Assembly: GCA_905250075.1 (NCBI GenBank)
Contig: CAJNOP010000022.1
Coordinates: 1,327,981 to 1,391,980 of the forward strand
Origin: Rotaria sp. Silwood1
Lineage: Eukaryota; Rotifera; Eurotatoria; Philodinida; Philodinidae
Length of the DNA: 64,000 bases
Reading direction: 5' to 3'
The notes under the pieces are model-generated. The model saw only the letters and a program-made list of their open reading frames with translations. It had not been told where the DNA came from and did not search any database. This document shows positions 23,502-36,552 of the stretch, piece after piece (position 1 is the first letter of the stretch; every line of letters starts with the position of its first letter). A program made the position numbers and the translations under genes.

Positions 23502-24050
23502 TTATGAATCAGTAACAAGTTTCCGTCTAACATTTAATTCATTTTGTCCGGTTCTTGGATCGAATTCTCGAAAAAATGTACAATCAAGTGGTTCAGCTAA
23601 CATTAATTCACATGTTGTATGAACAGTAAGACAACGAATTCGGCCACCAATTAAAGCACCTGTTTCAGAATCAGCAAATGAGCCCATTATGTGATGAGAG
23701 TCTTGATCAAATGTTCCATTTAAAGATACAATATCACATTTTTCATTTAATTGATGTGAATTTAATGAACATTGTGATAAGTTTCCAACACAACTTAAAA
23801 TAAATAATGATTGTACACCAATCTCTTCCATTAATTCATGTATTGCTGATATTAATTCAACGCCAGGACCAATGCGAAGTGGATAACATCGGATTTCTGT
23901 ACTTGCTGGCGGTTCTATTTATTTTAATTTATAAATAAGAATTAAATTAAAGTAAAATAAATTAAACTTACGACGAAATGTTCGCTTCTGTGATTTGATT
24001 TTATTTGTACGCGCCAAAATGCTATTGATTTTATTTGCTATAACAGGCAT
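23502..24050 (-). CDS. PPC/DUF296 domain protein
   Basis: Two exons, 24050-23972 and 23914-23502, give about 163 residues. After a basic N-terminus (KIKSQKRTFR) a single PPC (plant and prokaryote conserved, DUF296) domain fills the protein. The landmarks are CYPLRIGPGVELISAI, LFILSCVGNLSQCSL, CDIVSLNGTF, HIMGSFADSETGALIGGR and TTCELMLAEP. In plants this fold forms trimers in AT-hook (AHL) DNA-binding proteins; in bacteria and some invertebrates it occurs alone, function unknown. No AT-hook (RGRP) is visible, so DNA binding is not supported. The intron has canonical borders, so this is a resident eukaryotic gene, though an ancient acquisition from bacteria cannot be excluded. It lies isolated among transposon remnants. 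Confidence 0.85.
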
Positions 24051-27000
24051 TTTGATTTCAGTTGATACTGATTGCTTATGTTTTATTTTCTAAATGTGTG
24101 TGCTTCTATGGCTTACAACTACGACTTATATACTGGTTAGTGAATGATGTAATTAAAAACGAGACTAAATGTCATATTGTTTTGTCATGTGTACCTCGCC
24201 TTTGTAAAAAAATAATCTATTTAATATATATCGTCTTTCTTTAATAATTTTTTTGCATTCTTTTGTAAACACTTTTGAAAAATAATTTTTTCTTAATGAA
24301 TCAAATAACAATCAACATGAAACTTTTTTCAAAAATTTAAAATGATTTATTTTGTTTTTGATAATTTGATTATATTTTATTTTTTGTTATGATTAACAAT
24401 GCTTAGATATTATTTGACCGAACCTGAAACCTTCAATGTCATGATAGGAAAAAAAACAAAGCACAGACAAGCTTCATTGTGATAAGTTATATGTCGGAAA
24501 AATATTAATTTTTTGTTTTTCTTTATTGCATTAATAAGCAAGATCAAATTTTTGCCTGACTAGCAATCATAAATTACAAGTTTGTAGTTTTACATTAACA
24601 ATTGTTTATGATAATGTTGCTTTTGTTTACGACACCGAACGAATATCACATTTCATTTTTCCCTTATGATTGGTGTCTAATCCTTGACGATTACCAATCA
24701 TACGAAAAAAAAACAAAATATACTGATGGACGTCACTGAATTAGCATAGAGAAAACAAAACAATTTCAAAACAAAACTGAAAATTGCTCTGACTAGAATT
24801 GAAAAAGATCAGCAACTAAATCTATTTTAGCTATCAGTTTTTTCGTAGATCATTGATGTATCAGTTTTTCTTTGTGTGATGTGAATGTCTCTCTTTTTTT
24901 GTTTAAACATTAGATTCGATAAGAGTTTAATAAAAGTCATGAAAATACAAAACATAGAACAACACACAATATGTATTTCATCGAATCATACAGTATCACA
25001 GGCATGAAATCAGTTCAATTTGAGCTTGTGATAAAAATATGATCAGTTTCGGTCTTAATTTTGCTCATTATTTTCTTTCCTCATATCGAAATTCAATGAT
25101 TTTCACCATTTATTCAATGTTTGCGATAGATTTTACATTTTTTCAAATAAAGTTTCTTCTAAAAGAAGAGAATGACCGTTTAACAATATTCATATCATTT
25201 ATTCAATTCATTGATCTGATTTATCTTAATCTCTGGACTTGTTTGTATTTGCAGAACAAAAACTTTTATTTCTTTTTTTTTTTGATCCCGTTCTCTCGGT
25301 TTGATTATAAATGAGAAGAAAACTAATAATATTTTGATATCGAAATCAAGTCAAGGAAGTAATGATTTAGAATAAAAGTGAGAATATTAATTAGATAAAA
25401 AAACGATTCAATATGAGAAAAAATAAGTTGTAAAATGGCTAAGCAACTTTTATGAATCTCAGATGAATCTATGCAAGGATTTTCTTTTTAACAATTATTC
25501 TAACGATAAGACTATTCTAACGTCTATCTATGACATTAAAATGATTTTTTTTGACAATTATCCTTGAACAGTGAATAATCACAGAAATCATAATTATTTG
25601 AGAAATTTATTAGAGCCTCTATTCAATGTTTTTTTTTAACCGTTTGGAAATCAGAGTTGCTCAAAAGAGAAGTCTTCCATTTACAAACTCACTAAGTTCT
25701 AGTAATGATCCATAGCTAATAGTGACATTTATCTGTGTCAAAAGAGACATAATACATGTTCTTATCTCCAAATAAGCTGTCATGAAAAACATTCTTGAAA
25801 CAAACTGAGCAATTAAATTCATGCGAAAAATTCTGTTAGTTGATAATGAAAGAGAATTTTAAGAAAAATCTATATTACAAAGTGACAACAAAATTCAAGC
25901 TAAATGATATTAATATTTAATTAGAAGAAATGCAACCAAATGAGTAAAAGTACGATAATGAATATAGTTAGTAGAATTGGTAATACAATACAACCTGATT
26001 TCTCTAGACAAAATCAAATATTTTTATGAATACCAATATTCTTCTAATCGATAGAGAAATTTTATAATTTAGTCTCAATTGGTTGTTATTTTATTCAAAA
26101 TCTTTAATAAACTTTCGTATTTACTTGCATTTCAAAAGGCGATCAGCATAGTTTCATAAAAAAAAAATCACTTTACCATTCCAATTATTCTTCTTAAAAG
26201 AATTTGAATATAGCGTCATTTTATTTTAGTTCAATATAGACATGTCCAATTGCTTTAAATGTCAAAAAGTACGTTCTGATGTTCGAACTTTCCGTATAAT
26301 TTTCTGTATGAATAAAGTTGAACTGATTTGACATTGATACATGTCATATTTAAACATCTTTATGATGATAATTTGGTCATTAGTAGCTTGTTTATCATAT
26401 ATTCATCTACTGCGTTGAGTAGAGTCATCTTGAAATGAGATTTGAACTCACACAAATAATAAGTAAAAGTCTTGTTTATATTATTCTTGTTAACCCTTTG
26501 GTTATATAGGAAGCGGAATGCTAAGATAACTGATTATTTGAAGGATATTATTGAACTTCATAGCTAAAGTTGATTTTTCTCCTAAACAAACGACATTTAC
26601 TTGATCAAAAAAAAAAATCATTAATCTACAAGCGATTTAGAAAAACGAAGATGATACGATAACAATGATCGAGTGTTGCACCATAGCATTGGTGCATCCA
26701 ATGCACTGCTCTGATGAATTTAATGGTAAAAACAATAAGCGCATGCAGAGTACACTGAACATCTACTAGCATAAAGATATTTGATCAAATTTTACCAAAT
26801 ACCATTATTTTTGGAAAACAGTCCTATATTGACGAAAAAATCAAACTCACAAATTTTGAGAAACCACTTATAGACTTTAATTCCAGTATTCCGAAGACCA
26901 GTGTTACTTGGAAATCGACTAGTGCAAAAATATTGAGATTTTAAATAAGTACCGAACACTTTTTGTACGTATGCATCTATTCATACTAGTACTGTAAATT

Positions 27001-28156
27001 GGTCTACATGATTATTACTTGATTCACGAGCAGTCATATTCAACTTTTCGTTTCTCAGACGAAGCAAAAACGAGTAAAACGACAATAAAATCTATTGTCT
27101 CACTTTTCTCAAAATAGCTTGAAATTGTTGATTTCCAATCAAATAAGTGTCGTTTGTTTACCAGAAAAATTCATTTTAGCTATTAACTTTAATGATCTCA
27201 TTCAAATAATCAATTATTTTAGTGTTCAGCTTCCTATAAACAACTTCGATGCGACTATTTAATATCGGTCAACTTTCAAATATGACCAAGGTATAGATCT
27301 CATTCTAAGAGAGTTGTTTTCTTGATAATATATGAATTTAATGAATGATGTATTTCAGGAATTAAAGATATTCTTGCAAGATTAATTAAAATCTCGATGT
27401 AGGCAGTAAACGGGCAAGGAAATCATGAATTTCGTATTCCTAGGGTTTCCATTGTACTCCAATGTATTCAGATTCTGCCATTTCTTCCTTTAATCATATA
27501 CAAATAATAACCAAAAATAATCTATTACAATCCATTCATAGTAAATAGAAAACTAAGATCACCATATGTAAAATAGGTCAATTAATAAAAGCTACTATAT
27601 AATACGATGAATCTTTACTTTTAAGGGTTTATATGAATATGTTTTATTTTCTTTTTTTGCTTTCATTGAAAAACCACAATAAATAACCTTGAAACAATTA
27701 ACTTTCATTCTACTTGCATCATATTTTCTCACCAGGACACATTATTAATGATGATGTAAACAAAAACATTTCTGCTGTTATGCTTACTCATTGTCTGACT
27801 CATCGATTCGTTAGTATGTGTGCAGTCTGTAGTTGTTTTCATGGTTGTTATTGCGTTCTTTATTGTGACATGCAAACATTCATCAATTTTTTTTCTTTTT
27901 ACTCTCCAATTTCTTTTTTCACCAACACTTTTGCAATACATCGAGTATTTCAATCGTCAATAATATTATTCTTCGGCATTTCTTATTTCTCTTCACTTCA
28001 ATCATTTCGACGAATCAAATTGAAAGGTAGATGTTGTTAAGTATTAAAAAAAAAATGTGGAGTAACACATAAAAAAACACATTGCGTTTTAATTTTACCT
28101 TGTTGTATCGTTCTTTGAATAGAAACGAAACAGTCTCGTAGAAAATTTACCTGTGC
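24051..28156. other. 4-kb gene-poor stretch
   Basis: No gene recognised. Frames at 25039-25314 (hydrophobic, F/I/L-rich) and 27714-28040 (Cys-rich) lack homologues I know and lack codon structure supporting them. Two small hairpins are visible: ATGATTGGT/ACCAATCAT at about 24665-24702 and GCATTGG/CCAATGC at about 26684-26703. The last ~150 bp should contain the promoter of the BTB gene. Confidence 0.45.
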
Positions 28157-29377
28157 ATGTCCATGTCATCATCATCATCATTGACGCCAGAACTACTTCG
28201 ACTTTCATCAACACCACTTTCACCATTAGAATATTTTACCGATTCATCAAATACGGTCAATATCAAATCTGATGTTGTTTTAATAGTTGGTGAAAAAAAA
28301 TTTTATTGTCATCGTTTATTATTAACATTAGTTTCACCTGTATTTGTACGTATGTTTGACGGTCCATTTAAAGAACATAATGAACAAGAAATAGTTCTCG
28401 AAGGAAAATCAAGTGAAAGTATACTTGATCTATTAAAATATATTTATCCACAATTTAATGGTCAGATTACAAATAATAATATTGAAGCTTTCCTTCAATT
28501 AGCTGATGAATATATGATTGAACATCTTAAACAACCATGTAAAAATTTTTTACTTCAACAACTTGAATCATTTAAATTTGTTGTATTACCAACACATAAA
28601 AAACTTGAACAAGTATTCATTATCTTTTTCTTTTCATTATTCTATGTTTTCTTTATATTAATTTCATAGTCATCTGCTAAATCAAAAAATTTTCATGCAA
28701 GTGATTCAGCATTGAATTCACCACGGAGTAATGAAGATAATTCATCAGAACAAGGAAATTCAAATTATCCTCGTTCACCACCTCGAACAGGTTTACGTTC
28801 TCGAAATCTTACTACAAAACCCAGTTCATCGTATCTTAAACCAGGCAATAAAACTGGATCATCAAACAATCCATCTCATTATGTACATCTTCTTGATAAA
28901 ACTCAAATGCCAAGTTTCTATGATGTACATAACACACAAGTTCCATTTAGCAATAACGAACTTGAAATATGGCTTCGTCGCTTACGTATTCTTTATCAAA
29001 TTGATAAAGGACGAAATTATGGTGAAATTATTGATTATATTTTAAGTATTCTTCAATTTATACCTGCTACTTTAATTTTATCTCATGTACATATTACAAA
29101 TGATACTTATACAACAGATGAGATTATGCTGAATGATTTAGCACGTGCACGTATGTTTGCTCTTGAAGAATGGGCTGCTGATGGTGATCCACATCGTTCA
29201 GTAAGTTTAACAGAATCCTATCGAACAATGTCTCCTAATGCTTTAATTATTGCTCAACAAGCAACAACTACTACAACAGAAATAACTACTAATGAAGAAA
29301 ATTCTTTTCAACCAACTATAATTACAATGTCCGATAATGAAGAAGTTCCAACAATTGTTTTAGATAATGTTGACTGA
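28157..29377 (+). CDS. BTB/POZ domain protein
   Basis: Exons 28157-28612 and 28670-29377 give about 387 residues. After a serine-rich N-terminus a BTB/POZ domain spans about residues 35-135, with SDVVLIVGEKKFYCHRLLL, SPVFVRMFDGPFKE, EIVLEGKSSESILDLLKYIY and FLQLADEYMIEHLKQPCKNF. The middle (residues ~150-230) is Ser/Pro/Asn-rich and looks disordered. A C-terminal segment (ELEIWLRRLRILYQIDKGR, YGEIIDYILSILQFIPATLI) may be a helical BACK-like or unrelated domain. No Kelch repeats, MATH domain or zinc fingers are present, so it does not fit a standard BTB class. Such proteins often act as Cullin-3 adaptors; that role is only inference here. XRCC1 follows on the same strand after 386 bp. Confidence 0.85.
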
Positions 29378-29763
29378 ATCTTTTCTTTACATCGATTATT
29401 TAAAATCAAATACAAATCTCATGCGAAACTCAGCGCATGTTACTTTTTCTCATCAGCAGTAATCTGAATCGATATTTTTATGTTTTATGTTTTTGTCGAA
29501 TTTCGAATAAAATTCACACTATAATGTTAACCAAAATTTGAAATAATGTATTTGCACGACCTCTATTATAAAAATTCTCAAAACATATACATGTAGTTGA
29601 CCAATCATAATTTTTCTAGCAGTTATGTTACCTCCCTCTTTTTCTTAAACATTTTTCGTTTATTGTCATCATCTTTTTTTATAATTCAACAGAACAACAA
29701 CATCAACAACCACATTTATCTTTCCAAAATTAAAATCTCTGTTAAAATACAATATCAATTCAT

Positions 29764-32362
29764 ATGTCTTTGATTAATTTTAAAAGTATTGTCTCTTGTT
29801 CAAGTGAAGATCGAGTTAGTTCGAATCAATAATCATTTTTTGTTTTTTTCAATGAATTTCTTTTTCAATCTAGATTCACTGTGCTAAAAATTTACTTGAA
29901 CCAGAACAATATAAAAAATGGTTATCATCTAAAGGTACTGAAGAACGTATAATATGTATTCTTGAATTTGAAAAACCTTGTTTGATATCATCTGTTGATA
30001 TTGGTAATAATGGTAGTGCATTTATTGAATTATTAGTTTCTCAATCATCATCATCAAACCCTGATGATTGGACTGTTCTTTTACCTTCAACAGTTTTCAT
30101 GACTCCAAATGAATCACGTTCAAATAAAAATCGTAACAAAACTAAAGCTTTCAAATCTCATCATTTAAATAAAACATGTTTAAATGAAGAATGGGATCGA
30201 TTGAAAATAATATGTGAACAAAAATTTAATCGTTCAAATCAATTTGGTTTAAGTTTTATTAAACTATATTCAACAATTGAGGATAATCAACAAACAGAAA
30301 TATGTAATAAATCTTTAACTGATGTTGTTGATGAAGATGAAATGAAAAAAGAAGAAAACCAAACAGGAAAAAAATTTAAATCAATATCTAATGATGATGA
30401 TGATAAACATGTTTCTGATGAATTATCAAATAAAAAGTTAATAAATGATAATCCAAACAAAAAATTAAAAAAAAAAGATGTTAAAGTAAAACAAATATGT
30501 TTCATTTAAAAAGTTTTTTTCTTTTATCTTTCAGAATGATAAATCACAAATAATGAAAACTGTTGTTTTTGTTTTAAGTGGTTTTCAAAATCCCTTACGA
30601 TCAGAATTACGTAATAAAGCAACAGCAATGGGTGCTACTTATAATGATGATTGGAATGAGAATTGTACACATCTTATGTATGTTTAGATAACTTAATTAG
30701 TTCAATAGAAACAACAAAAGTCTTTTAAACACCGCTCTTCCTTTTTTTTTTAAACTTTCAAAAAAATTGCTTTCCTTTTATTATCAAACTAATGTGTAAA
30801 ATATGGATCGAAATCGTAAATGGCTATTTTCATCATTCTTTATCACAGTTATAAAATTATATTTCGAATTACATTGGGTGTGAAGCAAAGATCATACGGC
30901 ATTAACTTGCTAGATGAGAACAAAATGAAGATTAGTCTAATTTACTGAGACCTGATCAATCACGTATTATATGAAAGAAAACGGATATAATGATTGTTAC
31001 TATTGTCAAACATGAGTTGAACACATTACAACAAACGAAGTTTCTAAAATTTTAAAAAACGACATCGTGAAGATTGACCATCAAATTCAGGTTCTATTTT
31101 GATCCTATTCATCATCAGACCAAAACCCAATTGAAAACTTTTGTATAGTGAGAAAGAATCTGACATCATATTAAAATAAAATACGTTTGTTGTACTTTAG
31201 TTCGATAATAGCAAAAAAAAGGCAAATATTAAAAATTTTTTTTATAATAAGAAAGAAAGAGAGATTTATTCTGAATGATGTACATAAATTTTTTAATTTT
31301 AGTTGTGCATTTCAAAATACACCAAAATTTACACAAGTACAACAAACAGGAAAAGGTTTTATTGTTAATAAACAATGGATTATTGATTGTTATAAAAAAA
31401 ATGAATTATTACCTGAAGAATCTTATGAATTAAAAGAACTAAATGATAATGAAACAAAACAACAAACACCCAAAAGAAAATCAAGAACAAGAACAAGAAA
31501 AAGAAAAACACAAAATGAAGACGATACTACTGTTTCAAAAGATGTTAAAAAAAGAACTCCTGTGAAAAGAAAGTCTACAACAACTAAAGATCAGACAAAT
31601 AAGAAACAATTCGATGAAATACCAGATTTTTTTCATGGAAAACATTTTTATGTATCCTATGGTGATTATGATGATAATACACTTCTCGATATAACTCGAG
31701 TTATTCTTGCTTATGATGGAATTTTGGAAGGACACGTTACTTCAGATGTTAAATACGTTATTACAAATCGAATGTGGAATCAAGATTTTGCAAAGGTTTA
31801 CATAAGTTTTACTGTTTATAGTTATTAAAAAATAGTATTGAATTAGAACTCTTTTTTAAGTATATCATAGATGGTGCCCTGTAAAGCTCACGGTCACTGG
31901 TACAGAAGTCGTCATATATTCGATGTTGGTGTTAGTTGCCTTCGTTTCTTTTTCCGACACAAATAATTCGATATTCTTAAATTTTTGACTCGCGACAAAC
32001 TAGAAACTGACATAAGAAAACTTTTAAAAATAAATCTCTAGGAATACATGAATATCTCCGATTGTAGTAGTAGAAGAAAGATTGAACTAATTTTTTTCCT
32101 AAAATGTTAGAAAAATCTCATATGGTTTTGCAAATTTTCTTGAAATCCTATTCTCAAACATAAGATCGATCTAGTTATCAGTATAGTCATAAAATGTTGA
32201 AATGAATAAAGTCAACATCATCGTTCTCATTATATTTTTTCTTTATATATTTAGATTTCAAAATCAAATCCAGATATAAATTTTCTTAATCTTGATTGGT
32301 TACAAGATTGTCATGATGCAAATCAATTTGTACCAATACAACCATATTTAATTGTTCCTTAG
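29764..32362 (+). CDS. XRCC1: XRCC1 single-strand break repair scaffold
   Basis: Exons 29764-29814, 29874-30485, 30535-30677, 31303-31795 and 32255-32362 give about 468 residues. The N-terminal domain (residues 1-150) matches XRCC1: IVSCSSED, IHCAKNLLEPEQYKKW, SSVDIGNNGSAFIELLV, FMTPNESRSNKNRN and EEWDRLKIIC. This domain binds DNA polymerase beta and nicked DNA. A basic linker follows, then BRCT1 (TVVFVLSGFQNPLRSELRNK, NTPKFTQV, WIIDCYKKNELLPEESY). A second Lys/Arg-rich linker probably holds the nuclear signal. BRCT2 follows (IPDFFHGKHFYVS, VKYVITNRMW, FLNLDWLQDCHDANQFVP) and in vertebrates pairs with ligase III. The protein is shorter than human XRCC1 because the linkers are reduced. Intron 3 carries a transposase relic. 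Confidence 0.95.
31070..31174 (+). pseudogene. Tc1-like transposase C-terminal relic in XRCC1 intron 3
   Basis: Read in frame, the sequence holds a degenerate D-x-P-S-N-S block, then after a short interruption DQNPIENFCIVRKNL, corresponding to the SPDLNPIENxW...VK region around the third catalytic acid of Tc1-like transposases. A TGA replaces a conserved tryptophan codon and there is no open frame around it. It is a dead fragment inside the intron. Confidence 0.6.
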
Positions 32363-32504
32363 AGTGAACATAATGTATTTCTTTTTTTAACCAATGCAGA
32401 TAAACAATAAAATGAATAATGTCCTTTTTTTTTTCATTCTTTTTATTGTTCAATTTATTGTGATATAGGAATAAAATCCTCTTGAATTTTAGATAAGAAA
32501 TAAA

Positions 32505-35500
32505 ATGACTGAAGCAATGATTATTGATCAATCAAGTACGACAATGATCGGTAAGTTTATTTGTTTTAATTTTACTTTTATTTCTATTATATTTATTTAT
32601 ATTGTATTAAAATTTCGTTTATTAATTAAACAAAAAACTCGGTTTTGTTTTTTCTCTTTTCTTGTCCATGTTGCAGAGGAACATTTATCAATTGTGTGAG
32701 TTGCGTCGATCTTCATTCAATCATCGACGACCAAAAAAAAAAAAGAAAATTAAATATATCAGACAGAATTTAATCAGAAAACATGTTTTATTTTGATCTT
32801 TTCTTTCTCCCTATTTTAGGTACCCAGCAAGAATCTACTTATCATTAAAAAAAAACGAATCTTTTCTTCTTTTTTTTTTTTGTTTTTAACATATTCGTTG
32901 TTTTTTTCTCTTTCTCTCTATCCCTTTTTCAGCTACAATATTCAAACATCTTATTCGTATGCCTGATCGTCTAAAATTATTTATTCTAAAAGTTCGTATA
33001 TAAAAAAAAAATATATTTCTTTTTATTTTATAGAAAATACTAATGAATCTCAAACAATAAATGGTATTGAAAAGAAAAAATATGCTATACAAAATATTCC
33101 ACGTTTACCACGTGAACTTACACCATTTGCACCATTTACAGCTGTTATTGAACTTGATCAACGTGGTCCATTATTTAAAGGACCAGGAGCAAAACGTGAT
33201 ACAGGACGTTATAAAGTTCGATTATCAGATGATGAAAGTGTTAAACGTGCAAAAAAATATGCTTTGGAACAAAGTGTTAAATATGTTCTTGTGAAACAAC
33301 AACAACAACAACAACGTGTTCAATTAGATAATATTAAAAAACAACAAGCACTTTTATTAATGTGTCGGTAAGAAATTAGGAAAAAAAAAACATTTCTGAA
33401 ACATAAAAGACGATATCGAGTTTTTACTTTTTTTTTGTGAAACATGATTGAAGAACGCTTATCTATCTTTCTATAATTAACAAGAGCAGCTTCACCGTGT
33501 TTCACATTTTAGTCTTGAAAGAAATAGTACTAATTGGTTTTTCTTTTTCATGTAGAATTTATATTGGAAGTATTAATTTTGAGTTAAATGAAGCAATGCT
33601 CAAACAAGCATTTCAACCGTTTGGTCCAGTTAAAGCTGTTTCATTAACATTTGATCCTGTTACTAATCGTCATAAAGGTTTTGCTTTTCTTGAATATGAA
33701 ATACCAGAAGCAGCACAATTATCGATTGAACAAATGAATGGAGTCATTCTTGGTGGAAGAAATATTAAAGTAAAGAAAACAAAAATAGAGAAAAAAAAAG
33801 TTTTAATAAATAATTTAATCTTTTGTTTTGAAACAGGTTGGTAGACCATCGAATATGCCACAAGCACAACCAATTATTGATCAATTAACTGAAGAAGCGA
33901 AAAATTATAATCGAATTTATATAGCTTCAATTCATCCGGATTTAACTGAAAATGAAATTCAAAGTGTTTTTGAAGCTTTTGGTAAGAAAATAAGAAAAAA
34001 AAAAACATACAAGGATTTATTCAATAATAATATCTTTTTTTTTTATAGGTAAAATTAAAAGTTGTACTGTAGCAAAAGATCCAGCAACAAATAAACATAA
34101 GTAAAATATAATTTTTAATGTAATTATTAAATGTTTTCATGTATGCATTTCTGTTTTTTTAGAGGTTATGGTTTTATTGAATATGAAACAGTCCAAGCAG
34201 CACAAGATGCAATTAATTCAATGAATTTATTTGATCTTGGTGGTAAGTTTTTGTATTGTTCTTTTGAAAGAAAATTTCTCTCTTTCTAGGACAATATCTT
34301 CGAGTTGGAAAAGCAATAACACCTCCTGAGGGTTTGCTAGCTTCAACACCAGCAGCCGCAGCTTCAATGCCAACAGCTACTGCATTAGCTGTTGCTACAA
34401 TTACAGCTCAACTACAGGCTAAAGATGTTGAAACAAATTCACAACCCACTATAGTATGTTTATTTCATAAATACTTCATGTTATCATAATGATTTATGAA
34501 TATTTGGACAAAGAGGTTGTACCGTTAGCTTATTGCTGCAGAGATATTGTAAAAATGTGATGTCTACATTTTAATAAGCTAAGATCACAAGATCTTTGCT
34601 ATCATAAGAAGAATAACTACATTGATTGACTGATGTTCTCAGTGTGCTGTACTAAATATTTCCAACATTTATCTAAAAGAACATAGTTTGATAGCTTGTA
34701 ATGAATGTATAATATTGCAATAAATTTAACTGAAGTCCGAATGAATCCAGGTAGTCCACAAGTGTTCACGTACACTTTTACATGATCTATTTCCATAAAT
34801 AATAGTAGAGTACAACTGTTGAAAATTATCAACATAGTTTGCTAGAGAATTTTCAGGAAATGAACAGTGTCAACTGATACTGTGTGCATTTAATAGTATG
34901 ATGAAACTGGCTTAGGTCTACACGAACGCCGATGGTCATATCCAAGTTAATGACACATTGAATTCTAACTAGAAATATGCCGCGTCAAGTCCTTATTCTG
35001 CTTTTTGAGATTGTCACATTGCTGATATATTCTCTCATCAGTAAAGAAAATAGTTTGCTCATAAATAATGTCACCCCAGACTCAAAATTTTTCTGATTTC
35101 ATGTATTTCTATTCTAAACTCTATTTTTATTATTATTTTTTCGGCTACTTCACATATAATCAATAATCCATTAGCACAAGTAGGATTTATTGGTGGTCCT
35201 ATTGCACCAACAACTGTTGCTGCTGCTCTTTCAGCTGCTTCATATTCTGGTGCAACAGCTGTTACATCAAGTAAACAAATTATTTTTACAGAATATTAAG
35301 TTCATAATTCTTTAAATTCATTTTTAGTGATTTCTACTATACTCAATCCGACTACTTCTATAACAAATCCGATTCCTCAACCTACCATTGTTGGTTCGCC
35401 TGGAGTTCGTTCAAAGTAAATCTTCTATAAAATTTAAACTTTTTTTATGGTTTTTTTTGTTTATTTATAGTTTTATTACACCACCTGTATCAAATGTTAC

Positions 35501-36392
35501 CACTTCACCATTACTACAACAAATACCTGTTCCACCTTCGCAAGGTAAATTTTTTTTACTATTTTAATTTACACAAAAAAAATGAATCTCATAAATTGAT
35601 ATATGTTTAGTTATTATTCCACCATCACCATCGACATTGATACCACAACCAACTATGCTTGAAGAACCACCTATTCCTGTTGGATTAAAACCTGATTTAG
35701 AACCAAAACAACAATATCCATCAATTTCACTTGTTTTACCAACAAATAAATCAGAAACAACTGACAATCAAAAAACTGCTTTAGATTTAAATCTTGCTGA
35801 AGATTCAACAGCGCCTTTATCTCAGCAAGAAGAATTTAGTGTTAAAGGTATATTAATTTCTATAACATCTAAAAAATAAAAAAAAAAAAGAAACGAAATC
35901 TCGTTTTTTGTTGATATTAGGTCGTGAACAAAGACATTTATTAATGCAAAAATTAAATCAACGTCGACTTGAATCACGTGTATGTGTACTAAGAAATATG
36001 GTTGGTCCAGAAGATGTTGATGATGATTTACAACAAGAAATAACAGGTTAGAATTTATTTGTTTTTATTTTTGAAAATTTTCTTTTATTCTTGTAGAAGA
36101 ATGTTCGAAATACGGTGAAGTTATTAAAGTTGTTATTTATACTGAACAACAAGGAGAAGATGATAATGCAGAACAAATTGTCAAAATTTTTGTTGAATTT
36201 CAAACAAATAAACGTAAGTGTTATATTTTTTTATTTAATTGATAAGTTTATATGAAAAGTTTTTTTATATTTTCTTTTGTAGAAGCAGAAAAAACGGTTC
36301 AATCACTTAATAATCGATATTTTGCTGGTCGAATGATAAAAGCTGAATTATATGACCAAACAGCATATCAAGCTGAGGATCTATCGGGTTAA
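32505..36392 (+). CDS. PUF60: PUF60 (poly(U)-binding splicing factor, half pint)
   Basis: Fourteen exons give about 628 residues: 32505-32550, 33034-33367, 33556-33769, 33837-33981, 34049-34100, 34163-34242, 34290-34457, 35175-35270, 35328-35415, 35471-35544, 35611-35847, 35921-36046, 36097-36213 and 36283-36392. RRM1 ([44 protein letters not shown]) and RRM2 ([45 protein letters not shown]) are strongly conserved. An Ala/Pro/Thr-rich linker leads to the C-terminal UHM ([32 protein letters not shown]) with the R-x-F motif in NNRYFAGR, which binds ULM peptides of U2AF/SF3B1. PUF60 helps define the 3' splice site with U2AF. The exon 7 donor is a GTTTAT at 34458 chosen to keep phase; a nicer GTATGT at 34454 breaks it unless a small exon is hidden in the 717-nt intron. 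Confidence 0.95.
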
Positions 36393-36552
36393 AAGGACAC
36401 TAATTCTTTTTTTTTCTGTATATGCTTCTTTTTCTTTTTTTTTTTTTTGTTATATAACAAATAAAAAAAACCACACGTATAGATAATTCATATAAAATTC
36501 TTTTGATTTTTTTCCTCTTAAACTGCAGATAAAAAAAAAGAAAAGAAAGACT

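Noticed and set aside
25039-25314. Hydrophobic 91-codon plus-strand frame
   Set aside because: Composition is what AT-rich DNA gives by chance (F/I/L/Y), with no domain, splice partner or conserved motif.
27714-28040. Cys-rich 108-codon frame upstream of the BTB gene
   Set aside because: The cysteine pattern fits no known fold and the frame overlaps the likely BTB promoter.
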